Assembly: GCF_047663525.1 (NCBI RefSeq)
Contig: NC_092589.1
Location: 63,740,001-63,804,000, forward strand
DNA from: Anas platyrhynchos
Taxonomy: Eukaryota > Chordata > Aves > Anseriformes > Anatidae
Reading direction: 5' to 3'
Length of the DNA stretch: 64,000 bases
Shown: positions 38,329 through 48,200 of the stretch, in pieces
Position numbering within the stretch: the first letter of the stretch is position 1
Layout: every line of letters starts with the position of its first letter
Position numbers and translations under genes: made by a program
The notes under the pieces: generated by a model
Told to the model about the DNA's origin: nothing
The model's database searches: none
Seen by the model: the letters and a program-made list of their open reading frames with translations, nothing else

Positions 38329-38617
38329 TACTTTTAGGGGCCTACGGGAAAGCTGGGGAGGGACTCTTTGTCAGAGAATGTGGTGATAGGAGAAGGGGTA
38401 ATGGCTTTAAATTAAAAGAGGGGAGATTTGATATAAGGAGGAAATTCTTCACTCAGAGGGTGGTGAGGCCCTGGCACAGGCTGCCCAGAGGAGCTGTGGA
38501 TGTCCCATCCCTGGAGGTGCTCAAGGACAGAGATTTGAGCAACCTGGCCTGGTGGGAGGTGTCCCTGCCCATGGCAGGGGGCTGGAGCAGGGTGATCCTC
38601 ACGGCCCCGTGCCAGGC
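38329..38617 (+). mobile_element. CR1 LINE 3' fragment abutting the CpG-island promoter
   Basis: Read on the + strand, it begins with GGGGCCTACGGGAAAGCTGG. The CR1 stations GGGACTCTTTGTCAGAGAATG, AGGCTGCCCAGAGGAGCTGT, CCATCCCTGGAGGTGCTCAA and TGGGAGGTGTCCCTGCCCAT follow. It represents the ORF2 C-terminus and 3' UTR of a different CR1 subfamily from the 22-kb copy. Its last 40 bases still align with the CR1 3' UTR but are shifted toward G and C. It ends about 13 bp before the ATG at 38631, inside the CpG island. Confidence 0.88.
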
Positions 38618-38630
38618 CGCGGGGCGGGAG

Positions 38631-38822
38631 ATGGCGGCGGCGGCGGCTCCGCCTCCGGGCCGGGCCGGCCTCCCGGAGCGGGGCAGGGCGGAGGGCAGCG
38701 GGCAGGCAGGCGGCAGCCCCGGGGAGCATCCCAGGGCGGCGGCGGCGGCGGCGGCGGCGAAGGCGTCCCGGCGGCGGGATGGTGACGGTGGTGACGAAGC
38801 TGGTGCACTACCTGCACCTGAG
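38631..38822 (+). other. Upstream start codon and alternative frame in the first exon
   Basis: The ATG at 38631 opens MAAAAAPPPGRAGLPERGRA and stays open across the donor at 38823, in a different frame from the ATG at 38779. The product would be low-complexity, driven by GCG repeats. It could be a regulatory upstream frame or the true start; the sequence alone does not decide. Confidence 0.35.
38779..38822 (+). CDS. Putative first coding exon (MVTVVTKLVHYLHLR...), possibly ARHGAP18
   Basis: The ATG at 38779 opens 14 codons plus two bases (MVTVVTKLVHYLHL, then AG) and ends at a good donor, CTGAG|GTACGG, at 38823. The peptide has no recognisable domain. In human 6q22 the next gene after TMEM244 on the same strand is ARHGAP18, a Rho GTPase-activating protein. 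The promoter therefore could drive an ARHGAP18 isoform with an alternative N-terminus. That identity rests on synteny only: the peptide does not resemble the human N-terminus I know, and I found no second exon in the window. An alternative reading uses the ATG at 38631 in another frame, giving an alanine/proline-rich peptide that crosses the same donor. Confidence 0.45.
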
Positions 38823-41800
38823 GTACGGGCCGGGGGCGGGACGGGCCGGGCAGGGACCCACTGGCGAGCCTGCGCCTCCCGGGTGGCGGGCGGGACCCGG
38901 AGTTTTCCTCGCCCGCACAGGTGCCCGAGGGCTTCGCAAGAGGTCCGAAGGCGAAAAGTGTCGCAGGAGGGAGCTCGGGCTGAGACAGAAGCGCAGGTGG
39001 TGCGGGCAGGGATGTCCCCGCCTGGCGCTTGGGCAAACGCAGAAGGCATTTGGGCAGGAGAAACCTTTGCCGGCTCCTTTCCCTGCCTCCCTTCTCCCGC
39101 TGGGCAGTGGTTGCTTGTTTAGCAGCATGCTGCTGCTGCTTTTGAACCAGAGCGTCATGGTTTTGGTTGCTATAAAACCATCAGATAATAACAAAAAAAA
39201 AAAAATCATCTGAATTAGGAAGCAGCAAATAATGCAGGCAGAAGAGGGGATGCAGCGAAACAATGTGGTTAATTTCTTGAACCATCAGCAGCCCCATCAC
39301 TGTTGGGTGTTTTGTAGGTATCAAGAGAAAGGATGCAGAAGTTTACCAAAGTTTTCCAAACTTACAGGTTTACCAAACTTACAGAAAGCTCTTCTCATGC
39401 TGAATGAGCATCAGCTGCGAGTGTCCGAAAATGTGCACGTCTGGAAATGTAACAAATGGGTGGCCAGTGGCCCCTCTGAAGGTGCAATTTGGTTGTTTTA
39501 GTACTGACCGAACAAAATGCATAGAATTAGGGTTAGGTGTTTAAAAGTCCAGCCTACTTGCTTTCATGGGAGAGGCAGAGCTGTTGGAGATGTTGCAAAG
39601 GGGTCTCAGTAAATGCACCATGCTAAGAAACTGAATATTATAGTGCTGAATAAATGTGAGTTAGGACAAGTTTTCATTTGTCACAGCTAAAAAGGGGACA
39701 AATATTTCACTGAGTATCGCTGGAGTAGCAAATAGTGGAGGTAGCTGGAAGGACATGAATGAGGACAAGGTGTTCCCTGGTACCAATACTCTTCAGCGAG
39801 AGAGATCATAATTTTGCTCTGGGCAGAGAGGGGAAGAATACTCTGTCATCTGCAGGCTTACAGTGCAGCTTGTTTCTACTATTATAATATTATATAACAA
39901 TAATATTTATTATAACATAATTTATTAAACATAATATTTTTGTCCAATTTATTAAACATAATATTTTTGTCCATCCACCACACGAAATCATGACAGATAG
40001 GTCCTGTGTATTTCGAGTGATGCCATTCAGGCACAAACAGCAACTATTCAGCATTATAGTGGGCTTATTCTGTGCTTCCATTGGCAAGTGGCCAGCAGGA
40101 TAACTACGACCCCAGAAAACAGTGGAATACGAAAGAGAGTGCGTAAACATGAGATTGTATGGCATATTCATTAAATAGTATACTTTACGAGCTGTGATTA
40201 AACCATCTTAGTAGGCTTCTGGTTAGCCATGAAATAATATTTTTTTAATTTACATGAGAATGGAAATAGTAAATTAAAAAAAAATAACAGCAAGGAAATA
40301 GAAAAAATAGCTATTTTACTGAGTGAAGAATTGATAGGCAGCTGGAGCGCTGGGAAAAATGCTTATCGTCAGCATTGTCTCCCCATGAGTGCAGCATACA
40401 GTTAAATGATAAGGTGCTTGGGTCAGCTGTCATCTTTTTATTCTGTGTAAATACTTAACCAACGAGGCCTGGTTCATGAATTGGATTTTAAGGTTCTACT
40501 GCAGTTAAGTGAATAACTGTTGTGCTAATAATGTCATAAGAAAAAGATATTTGAATGTGAAGGACTATACTTACTAAGTTGAGAAAAATACAGCTTGTGA
40601 CAAGATTAAACTATGCCAATAAAATAGTACATTGAGCAGCCTAAACAATGGTTATAATCAGATCCTCTGGGAATCATAATTATGCCCTTAATTCAATACT
40701 TACTGAAAAAAGGATAATTAATTCAAATTGCTACAGGACTTGCACAGTTAGCAGAAATATAGGAATCATATGAATCTTTTTTAGCTTTTAATTTGACATC
40801 ATTGCCAAAAAAAAAAAGGATCCCAAAGCTACAGGAAAAATATTGCACCCTTGGGTACTATATAGCAATTCTGAAAAATGCCCTTTCTGAAAATCAGAAG
40901 TAAATACACCAAAATACCGTAGTCATAGTTGCTAGAAGAAACCGTGTAGTAGTACTGGGTCTCTTACCTTGACTAATTAGCCCTTACAGAGGATGACTGT
41001 ACCCGTTTAAGTCAACAGCAACAGTTCCCATTCAGTTTGGCCATAAACTTCTAATTGGCTTCAGTCAGACAAAAGCAGGCTCGCTGAATGGGAATGGATC
41101 AGCCAAGAAAATAATTGTAAAAAATACTGAGTTATGATCAAGGGTGAGATGTTTTCATATAAATATGCTTTACATAATTATTTCTACATAAATAAAGATC
41201 ACACACCATGTGAAAAACAGAGTACTATACAAAAATGAGATGAGCAGTGATTCCTGAGAACAACAGACAAAAGAGACAGCGGCAGATAGAACAGCTCCAG
41301 CGCACAACACCAAGCAACACAAGCTGAAGACAAAGACATAGACCCGTGAATGTAAGACATTTATCAGGGGAGTGAACATTTGAAGCTACCAAGGATATTT
41401 CCACAGTAAATTGTACTGCAGAAATTTGAATTGAAGCATATTTATGTTGGGTACAGTTTCTATTTTAGAAAAAATGAAATAATTAAGCTACATGGGTAGA
41501 AAAGAACAGCCCCAGACTTGAAGTGCTTTTTTGGAAATGCAATATTTGTTACAAATTACCTGTTTTTATAACCCGCCTCAGAAAGTGGCCGCATGAAATG
41601 CAGCAAGATTGTTAATTGAAACATCAACAAATAAACCATTATTTTTCTCAGAGTGGTCACGAGACCCCTGATATGTGCAAGTTTTATATTTTTAAAAAGT
41701 TGGTCAGCAAATAATACTTCTGGTAGGGCTGTCAGTCCCATTTTCTTCCAGCCCTCTGATTCCAACATCTTTATGCTCACCGAGAGGTCTTACCAGGTTG

Positions 41801-43399
41801 TACAGGGTTTTGGTATGAGTATAGACTTAATTTGCTTCATAAAAGTCCATGATCTGGGGTCTGTATGGTTCAAGATGTGGCTGATGGACTGAACACTGCC
41901 TGAGGAATATTTCTGGCAGGTCTGGCAAATTTTTCTCAAAGGACCCTGGGACTGGGTTTAGATGGGGCGCTACTGCTGCTCCAGCACCTTGTTGTGTGGC
42001 TGGTAGTTAGCTTGAGGAAGGAGCAGAGAGGCTGAGGAAGCAGTATGACTCTTCCTCCTGTTTAGAGGTTGAAGCCGTTGTTGCTATGAAAGCACATAGT
42101 CTGGCCCTCTTGGTTTTCTGTTCATGTTGACCATACTTGGATGACGTGTTTCCGTATGGAACTTCTTTTTAAGAAGTTTCATGCCCCTTTTAGGGCAACC
42201 CAGGAAACTGTTGGGATTCCTGAGTCCAGCTGGGTGTCCTTGCCTCCACTCTTCTGGGGACTTGGTACCAGCTTGGCCATCCCTGGTGGACAATGAAGAC
42301 TACATAGGGTTCTTCTGGGTGCCTCAGGTGAGGTTACGCAGCATAGGTATCATTGTATAGCTCCTTCTGCCCTTGCGCTAGTATGCAAATGGTCCGCATG
42401 GACCACTGCCTGGCCTTTGATTTCTACAAACAAATAAAATCAAAGGTATGATACTTGTACATAATTTTGTTCCATCTGTGAAATTGTAAATGAACACAAC
42501 CTATCAGAACGCATATACCTGTAGTGGCTTTATTGACTTCTGAAGTTTTTGAGTTCATTTTGTTTACAAACAATAAGTATCTGTAACATAAGTTTTTGTT
42601 TCTTTGTTTGCTTTTTATTTGGTGTACTTGCTCGCTGTTGCTTCTTCCACCCTAGTGTAGGAACATAGCACAAGAGGATGCAAAGTTGGGAAGAACTTCC
42701 TAGAGCTCCCTAAATCCTACCTTGTGGTTTTTTAAAAGAAAAAAAAAAAAAAAGGAAAAAGAAAAAAAGGGCTGCAACCTCTAGTTGACTTGATGATAAG
42801 CATACTGAGCTTTTTTAAAGATTAAGAAGATTAAGTTCTTTGCCCTTCTGGATGGCTGTTCTGAAACTTTGTTCTTCTAGATATTTAGGAATGGATTTCT
42901 AACTTTCAAGCTACAGTTATCAATAGAAGGTTTCTGTGCATTTCTTTTATATTGATGTTCTCTAAATTAATCTCATCCAAGGTTTCTGTATTTATGAGTA
43001 CTCACAGGCAGCAATAACAGCTATATTATCCTTGCTTCTTAGTTGCTCATACAGAGTAATTCTTTACTTTCCCACGTGATCGTTCCATGTTTGAATACAT
43101 CTTTCTTGATTAAGAGTGATCAGAGGGGACACTGTAATTTTAAGCAATACCTCATCAGTGTTTGATGATATTAACACTTTGCTATCTAGCCTGACACATA
43201 GTAGGACTACATATGTAATTCTTTCTTTATTTCTTTTGTATTGTTGTACGGTGCTGTTGTATGTGTTGTATATGTGTTGTATGGTCTCATGGCTGTCTTA
43301 TGAACAATTAATATCTCTCATTTCAAACTGAGGAGTCACCTGGTTTATAGCACAAAATCTAGTTATTTAGTCTGTTATATACATACATTTGTGTCTTAT
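38823..43399. other. Probable first intron, no exon seen
   Basis: After the donor at 38823 I see no acceptor-bounded frame resembling a Rho GAP exon. The stretch is AT-rich and holds a perfect 27-bp tandem duplication at 39919-39972 and a purine-rich A/G run at about 42735-42770. Whether it is intron or intergenic depends on the extent of the gene starting at 38.7 kb. Confidence 0.45.
39919..39972. repeat. Perfect 27-bp tandem duplication
   Basis: Two identical adjacent 27-bp units, each starting AATTTATTAAACATAATA. Identity of both copies suggests a recent duplication, possibly polymorphic. Confidence 0.92.
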
Positions 43400-43870
43400 G
43401 TTTATTTTTTCCAGTCCTTTTATTCATCTATTTTTCCTGTACAATAGCCTGGACTTTCTCGAACTTGATATTGCTAATTTAATGCTATCAGCAAATTTCA
43501 CATTTTTATTTTTGTGCCAAAGTTATTAACAAAAATGTTAAATAACAAGATGATTATTAAGAAGCAACATTGAGAAATTTCAATAGGAAGCCTTCTCTTC
43601 CCCCAACCTATCAATTCATTTTTCCATATAATATAATGCTATCTCTTTTCAGCCAATTCTTTCCCCAGTTTATAAACTTGCATTGCTCCCAATCTCTTAT
43701 TTATGCAACTGTGTATGTAATTGTGATCCTTATGTGGTTTAATAACAAATGCGATACTGAGGTCCATAAAAGTTACATTGGTTGCATCCCACCTTTTTAA
43801 TAAAACTATTTTACTACCAAACTCTCTATTTACCTTGGTAAAGCTATGCTGTATTTATCACACTTTTCCA
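43400..43870 (-). mobile_element. Ancient CR1-type LINE fragment, antisense (RT region)
   Basis: Read on the minus strand, this is the degraded reverse transcriptase core of an old amniote CR1. The + strand segment GCTATCAGCAAATTTCACAT is the complement of the FADD catalytic region, now mutated. It is followed by stations resembling GTTATTAACAAAAATGTTAAATA, the CCTATCAATTCATTTTTCC segment, and AAGTTACATTGGTTGCATCCC near 43770. Frameshifts and stops are many, so it is long dead. It may extend to lower coordinates, where I cannot follow the similarity. Confidence 0.62.
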
Positions 43871-44055
43871 TTTCCCTCTTCATCTCAGAATATTATTATT
43901 TCATTCAAAGTTCTTTAAGAGACTTGCACTCTGTAGAGCTCTAAGTAATAACTCTGAAGTTGCCAAGACCACAGTTTTTCTCTACCCAAGAGTGTCAGCA
44001 TAATATATATAATTCAGAAAATAAAATTGTAGAATCAGGCATGTAGAAGAATTGA

Positions 44056-44226
44056 ACAACCCCACCTCGCTACAGCCTCCTTTAAGGTACCTGTAGAGAG
44101 CAATAAGGTCACCCCTGAGCCTCCTCTTCTCCAGGCTGAACAAGCCGAGCTCCCTCAGCTGTTCCTCGTAAGACTTGTTCTCCAGACCAAGCCTTGGTCT
44201 TCACCAGCCTTGTTGCTCTTGCCTTG
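44056..44226 (-). mobile_element. CR1 fragment, antisense, ORF2 C-terminal part
   Basis: On the + strand it reads CCCACCTCGCTACAGCCTCC, AAGGTCACCCCTGAGCCTCC, CCTCAGCTGTTCCTCGTAAG and a CACCAGCCTTGTTGC segment. These are the complement of the CR1 region coding [16 protein letters not shown] and its upstream neighbours. It lacks its own 3' terminus, which would be expected at lower coordinates. Confidence 0.85.
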
Positions 44227-44227
44227 C

Positions 44228-44468
44228 CTAGTCATCCAGTCCAACCTTTAACCTAGTACTGAAGTCCACCACTAAACAATGCTAGTAAGTTCTAAATCTA
44301 CACATTTCTTGAAGCCCTCCAGGGATGGTGACTCAACCACGTCCCTGGGCAGCCTATTACAATGCCTCACAACTCTTTCAGTACAAAAATTTCTCCTAAT
44401 ATCCAGCCTAAACCTCCCTTGGTGCAACTTGAGGCCAGATCCCCTCGTCTTAATGTGACAAGAACACT
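44228..44468 (-). mobile_element. CR1 fragment, antisense, 3' UTR and ORF2 end
   Basis: On the + strand it reads TAGTCATCCAGTCCAACC, CCTCCAGGGATGGTGACTCA, GGGCAGCCTATTACAATGCC, AAATTTCTCCTAATATCCAG and CTTGAGGCCAGATCCCCTCG. This is the complement of the CR1 3' end and the last ORF2 codons. In an intact antisense CR1 this part would precede the piece at 44056-44226, not follow it. The two are therefore separate insertions or a rearrangement. Confidence 0.85.
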
Positions 44469-44538
44469 TGAGGTGATATATATATTTTTTTAATGACTTA
44501 CTACTTAATTCCCCATTTTATAGGTGAACTGTTTCATC

Positions 44539-44635
44539 CTGGGCAGCCTGCTCTAGGGAACCTGCTTTGGCAGGGGGTTGGACCTGATGATCTCTTGAGG
44601 TCTCTTCCAACCCCTAAAATTCTGTGATTCTGTGA
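44539..44635 (+). mobile_element. CR1 fragment, 3' end, sense
   Basis: CTGGGCAGCCTGCTCTAGGG, GGGTTGGACCTGATGATCTC and TCTTCCAACCCCTAAAATTC, then two ATTCTGTG octamers at 44619-44634. It is a severely truncated sense CR1, in the opposite orientation to its two neighbours. Confidence 0.9.
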
Positions 44636-44687
44636 TTATTAATGGTGAGAGATTTTCTATTCTGTCTGAATTCATTTTACCAAACGT

Positions 44688-45202
44688 TGTGGTTTATCGT
44701 GGCCAGCAGCTAAGCACCACACAGCCATTGGTTCACCTTCCCTCTTCCCTTCCCTCTCTGGGATGAGGGAGACAAACAGGAAAGTGAAGCCTGTGGGTTG
44801 AGATAAAGACAGGAAAATAATAATAAAAATGATACTACTACTACTACTAATGTGTACGAAACAAGTGATGCACAATGCAATTGCTTACCACCTGCTGACC
44901 AATGCCCAGCCTATCCCTGAGCAGATGCCCACCCCCATTCTGGCTAGCCACCCCTATATATTGTTTAGCATAACATCAGATGATATGGAACAGCTTTCCT
45001 GGGTCTGTCCCCTCCCAGCTCCTGCTGCACCTGCTGGCAGGACAGAGCGAGAAGCTGAAAGGTCCTTGGCTTAGTGTAAGCACTGCTCTGCAACAATTAA
45101 AACATCAGCATGTTATTGACACTCTTCTCATCCTAATCCAAAACATAGCACCCTACCAGCTACTTGGAGGAAAATTAACTCTATCCTAGCTGAAACCAGG
45201 AC
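44688..45202 (+). mobile_element. Avian endogenous retrovirus solo LTR
   Basis: The element starts TGTGGTTTATCG and ends near GAAACCAGGAC, giving about 515 bp. It contains segments typical of a widespread bird LTR: CAGCTAAGCACCACACAGCC, GGGTTGAGATAAAGACAG, AAGTGATGCACAATGCAATT, CTGTCCCCTCCCAGCTCCTG, GTAAGCACTGCTCTGCAAC and AAAATTAACTCTATCC. A TATA-like CCTATATATTG near 44955 suggests + orientation. No internal retroviral genes flank it, so it is a solo LTR left by recombination. I see no clear 5-bp target duplication, and the terminal CA is altered. I do not assign the family name. Confidence 0.8.
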
Positions 45203-48200
45203 TTAAAACTTTGCTTCTGTCTTGAATGTGATTTCGTGTTACACACACATTTTCATCAGTTGTCTGGCTTTTGCTGTCATTCCCTTTATAGAAAACTGAG
45301 TCAGAAAGTTTACTTTCTTTTGAGGTGGACATGCTAACACTATTTTTTATTGCAATTCAATTCTTACTGTGTAACAACTTCACTGCAATGTCAGTTCCCT
45401 TTTTCTCTGTACTGTCATAGAGTAGTATACATTTGTTTTAATTTAAACTCCTAAGTTTCAGGACCTGTCACCTGTCAAGACTCAACTTTTGGCAGTTCTC
45501 ATTTTACTCCTATGCTTTTTGACCTCCAGGACACAGCTTTCTTGTTTTTTTTTCCCCTTTTCTTGTAGGTATTTTGCTCATACCAAGTATAGTGTTTAGA
45601 TAAATCTATTTGTTTTTTTCAACTGAAGATACTGCACACTTGTCGGTTGTCTTTATGGAACTGCCACCTTGTTTTCCTTGGAGGATACTGAACATATGAG
45701 AAGCCCATGGTGAGTCTGTAAAACAGAGAACTCAAGGTCTTAATATCATCAATATGTAAGCCTGAAACCTTGTTTCTTTTTAAAAGTGACATAGGATGAA
45801 AAAATGCGTTCACTCAGCAAAATTCTGTGTTAGAAAAGACACAGTATTCAAGCAGTTAATTCAGGTTATAATGACTAAAAATGATTACTGAAATCTATCA
45901 GCTCTACAAAGATGTCAGCCTCTTTCATCAGCACAATTGGCTCTAAAAGATCGTATGTGATTATAGCTACTTTGAAGTAGCTTAAACCACTTTCTAACCA
46001 ATTTATGTCAGATGACAAAAAAAAATTTGAAACTAAATTGAGTGCCCATCCAGCTGTCTCAATTAAACATGGCTGATATGGTGGTGACTCTCATCTGTTT
46101 ATAGGACAGCTCTTTGATTAAAGAAGGCTATCACCAGTTTGTTTTCAGCATTTCATTTCTGCCATTTCATCTCCATGCGATACCTCCCAAAACTACACAA
46201 AGGTGGGAGGATTCACAGAGCTCAGGAAACACCATTGCATTTTTTCACCAGGCTTGCCAGGTGCAGTAGGGAGGGAGAGGGACGCTATTACTGACTGGAG
46301 GTGGAGGCTCTGCCCTTTAGCGGGACCCTGCCAGTGAGGGGAACATCTGCGATAGCTGAGTAATCATTTCCATCATTCTGTTAGGAAATAAAAACAATAA
46401 TAACTCTGCTAGACGCACATACACCATTATTCCCTTGCTCTTCCTGATCAAATACTTATTTTCTCCTGTCTTCACTGACTTAACCTCTCAGCTGCAGCCG
46501 CTCATCAGCAAAACTGACTGCAACGAGTAATTGAACAGCCAAATAATCCCATTTCTTATTTGCTGCAACAGTGGTCAGTAGAATCATTGGATACTTGATT
46601 CCTATCATGAATTAAATACAAGTTTTTATCAGCTTTATTCCTCTTTTAGACTTTCAAAACCACCTTCCTAATCTTCAAACAAAAAACTAAGCCCATGTAG
46701 CCACTGGAATCCATTAGCTTGAAGGGAATCACTTGCATCACTTGACCAATTTTTTCTCTCTGTAGCAAGAAGATCAAAATGAGATCAGAGATTTAAGTGA
46801 GAAGCTGGAAGTACAGTGAAAATTTTTAGAAAATCCACCAAAGAATTTATGTAGGCAAGTACATTTTACCTACTGAAAGTCAGCAAACCATAACAGCTCT
46901 TAAGCTATGTTTCCCACTGAGCTGTGGGAACTTGAATAATTATCAGATGGAGTAATTAGAGACTGAGTCATTTTCTGGAATTACTGATACACAAGTCAAG
47001 CAGTGTTATGGCAAGAAGTTGGTGACTTTGAAAAAACAAACAAATAAACAAACAAAAACCAGTATGTTGTAGCTGCTGTAAAAAATACTCTTCCCACTGA
47101 GAGTAGCAGCAACAAGCAATGAGGGAACAGAAATGCATGCTAATTAAAAATGCCCACCCAGGCCTAAACATAGAATACAAGTAAGAACAAGTGGCTAAAA
47201 TGACATTTGGAGGCAAACTCAACTCAAAGATGTCCAGCAAAAAGGAAGTAGTCATAGGCATTCAGTAAATGTTGCAGGTTTAAGAATTGAGGCCCTCCTT
47301 ATGAAGGCTTCATGTCCTCACAGAAATTAGCTTAAAATCCAGGCAAATGTTATTCACAGAATTAAAAATCCTCTTTGTTTCTTACATACAGCCAGTCTCA
47401 GCAGGAGAGAGATATCTATTTATCTGATGGCCGGGGTGATGGATCACTTGAAAGTGAATTGCTTCAGCTGAGAATGAGGACCCTTGCTGGAAGTTTACGC
47501 TTATCCAAGTGATCACAAGAAGAGGTGACACCCAGCATCATAATACTTCCATTTGGACACAGAAGGGAACAAAGAGTGTATACTGCACCAGTCATGTTCA
47601 GTGGAAAGAAGACTAGGCACCTTCTAAATAGGAATTTTAAACCAAATTGCCACTGCAATTTGAAGGAATGTGCATTATTTTGTGCTTCATAGTCCTTACC
47701 ATTTCCTCTGTGAGGAAGGCAGTCTCTTTAAGCCAGTCCCTGATAGAAAGACCATTGACTCCTGCAAGCAGACATGCGTTATAATCCTAATTGATCAGAT
47801 GTGCAGATGCATGTGCAGAAAGACGATTACAGTTGTGGTAACATTCTGACAGCTAGGGGAGAAATGTGTTTTAGAACCAGTTTCAATCTGTCTTGGATGA
47901 TTAAATTCCCACGTAAGTGATCTGTGGGACCTTCTCCCCTATGTCCTACTGGTGAGGGATTAGAGCAAAGGGTGGGTGCTAGAGGAGAATTGGTCTCCCA
48001 TGAGTTTGCCCTATAGGAAATTCTAATTCTGCTTAAACAGTTTTGGTCCTCTGCTCTTCATAGTAGGAAAGCATATGGTCCCACATTTCGTAGCCAACAC
48101 TAGCAGTAGATTAACCTCTTAGATAAATGCTACATTTTGCTAGTATGACAGTAAATGCAATTAGACCTGGGCGTAATGACAGAAGATTCCATAGCCAGAG

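Larger units (their letters stand above)
38590..39060 (+). promoter_or_regulatory. CpG-island promoter
   Basis: This is the only strongly GC-rich, CpG-dense block in the window. It has GGGGCGGG-type Sp1-like boxes near 38620 and 38835, long GGC/GCG runs around 38635 and 38735, and no TATA box. This is the pattern of a broad vertebrate promoter. The first exon at 38779 shows the + strand direction. The upstream edge coincides with the tail of a CR1 fragment. The transcription start is not visible but should lie between about 38580 and 38770. Confidence 0.85.

Noticed and set aside
38274..39122. 282-codon open frame spanning the CR1 tail and CpG island
   Set aside because: It runs through CR1 sequence, a GC-rich 5' region and past a good splice donor. 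It is open because of GC richness, not because it is one gene.
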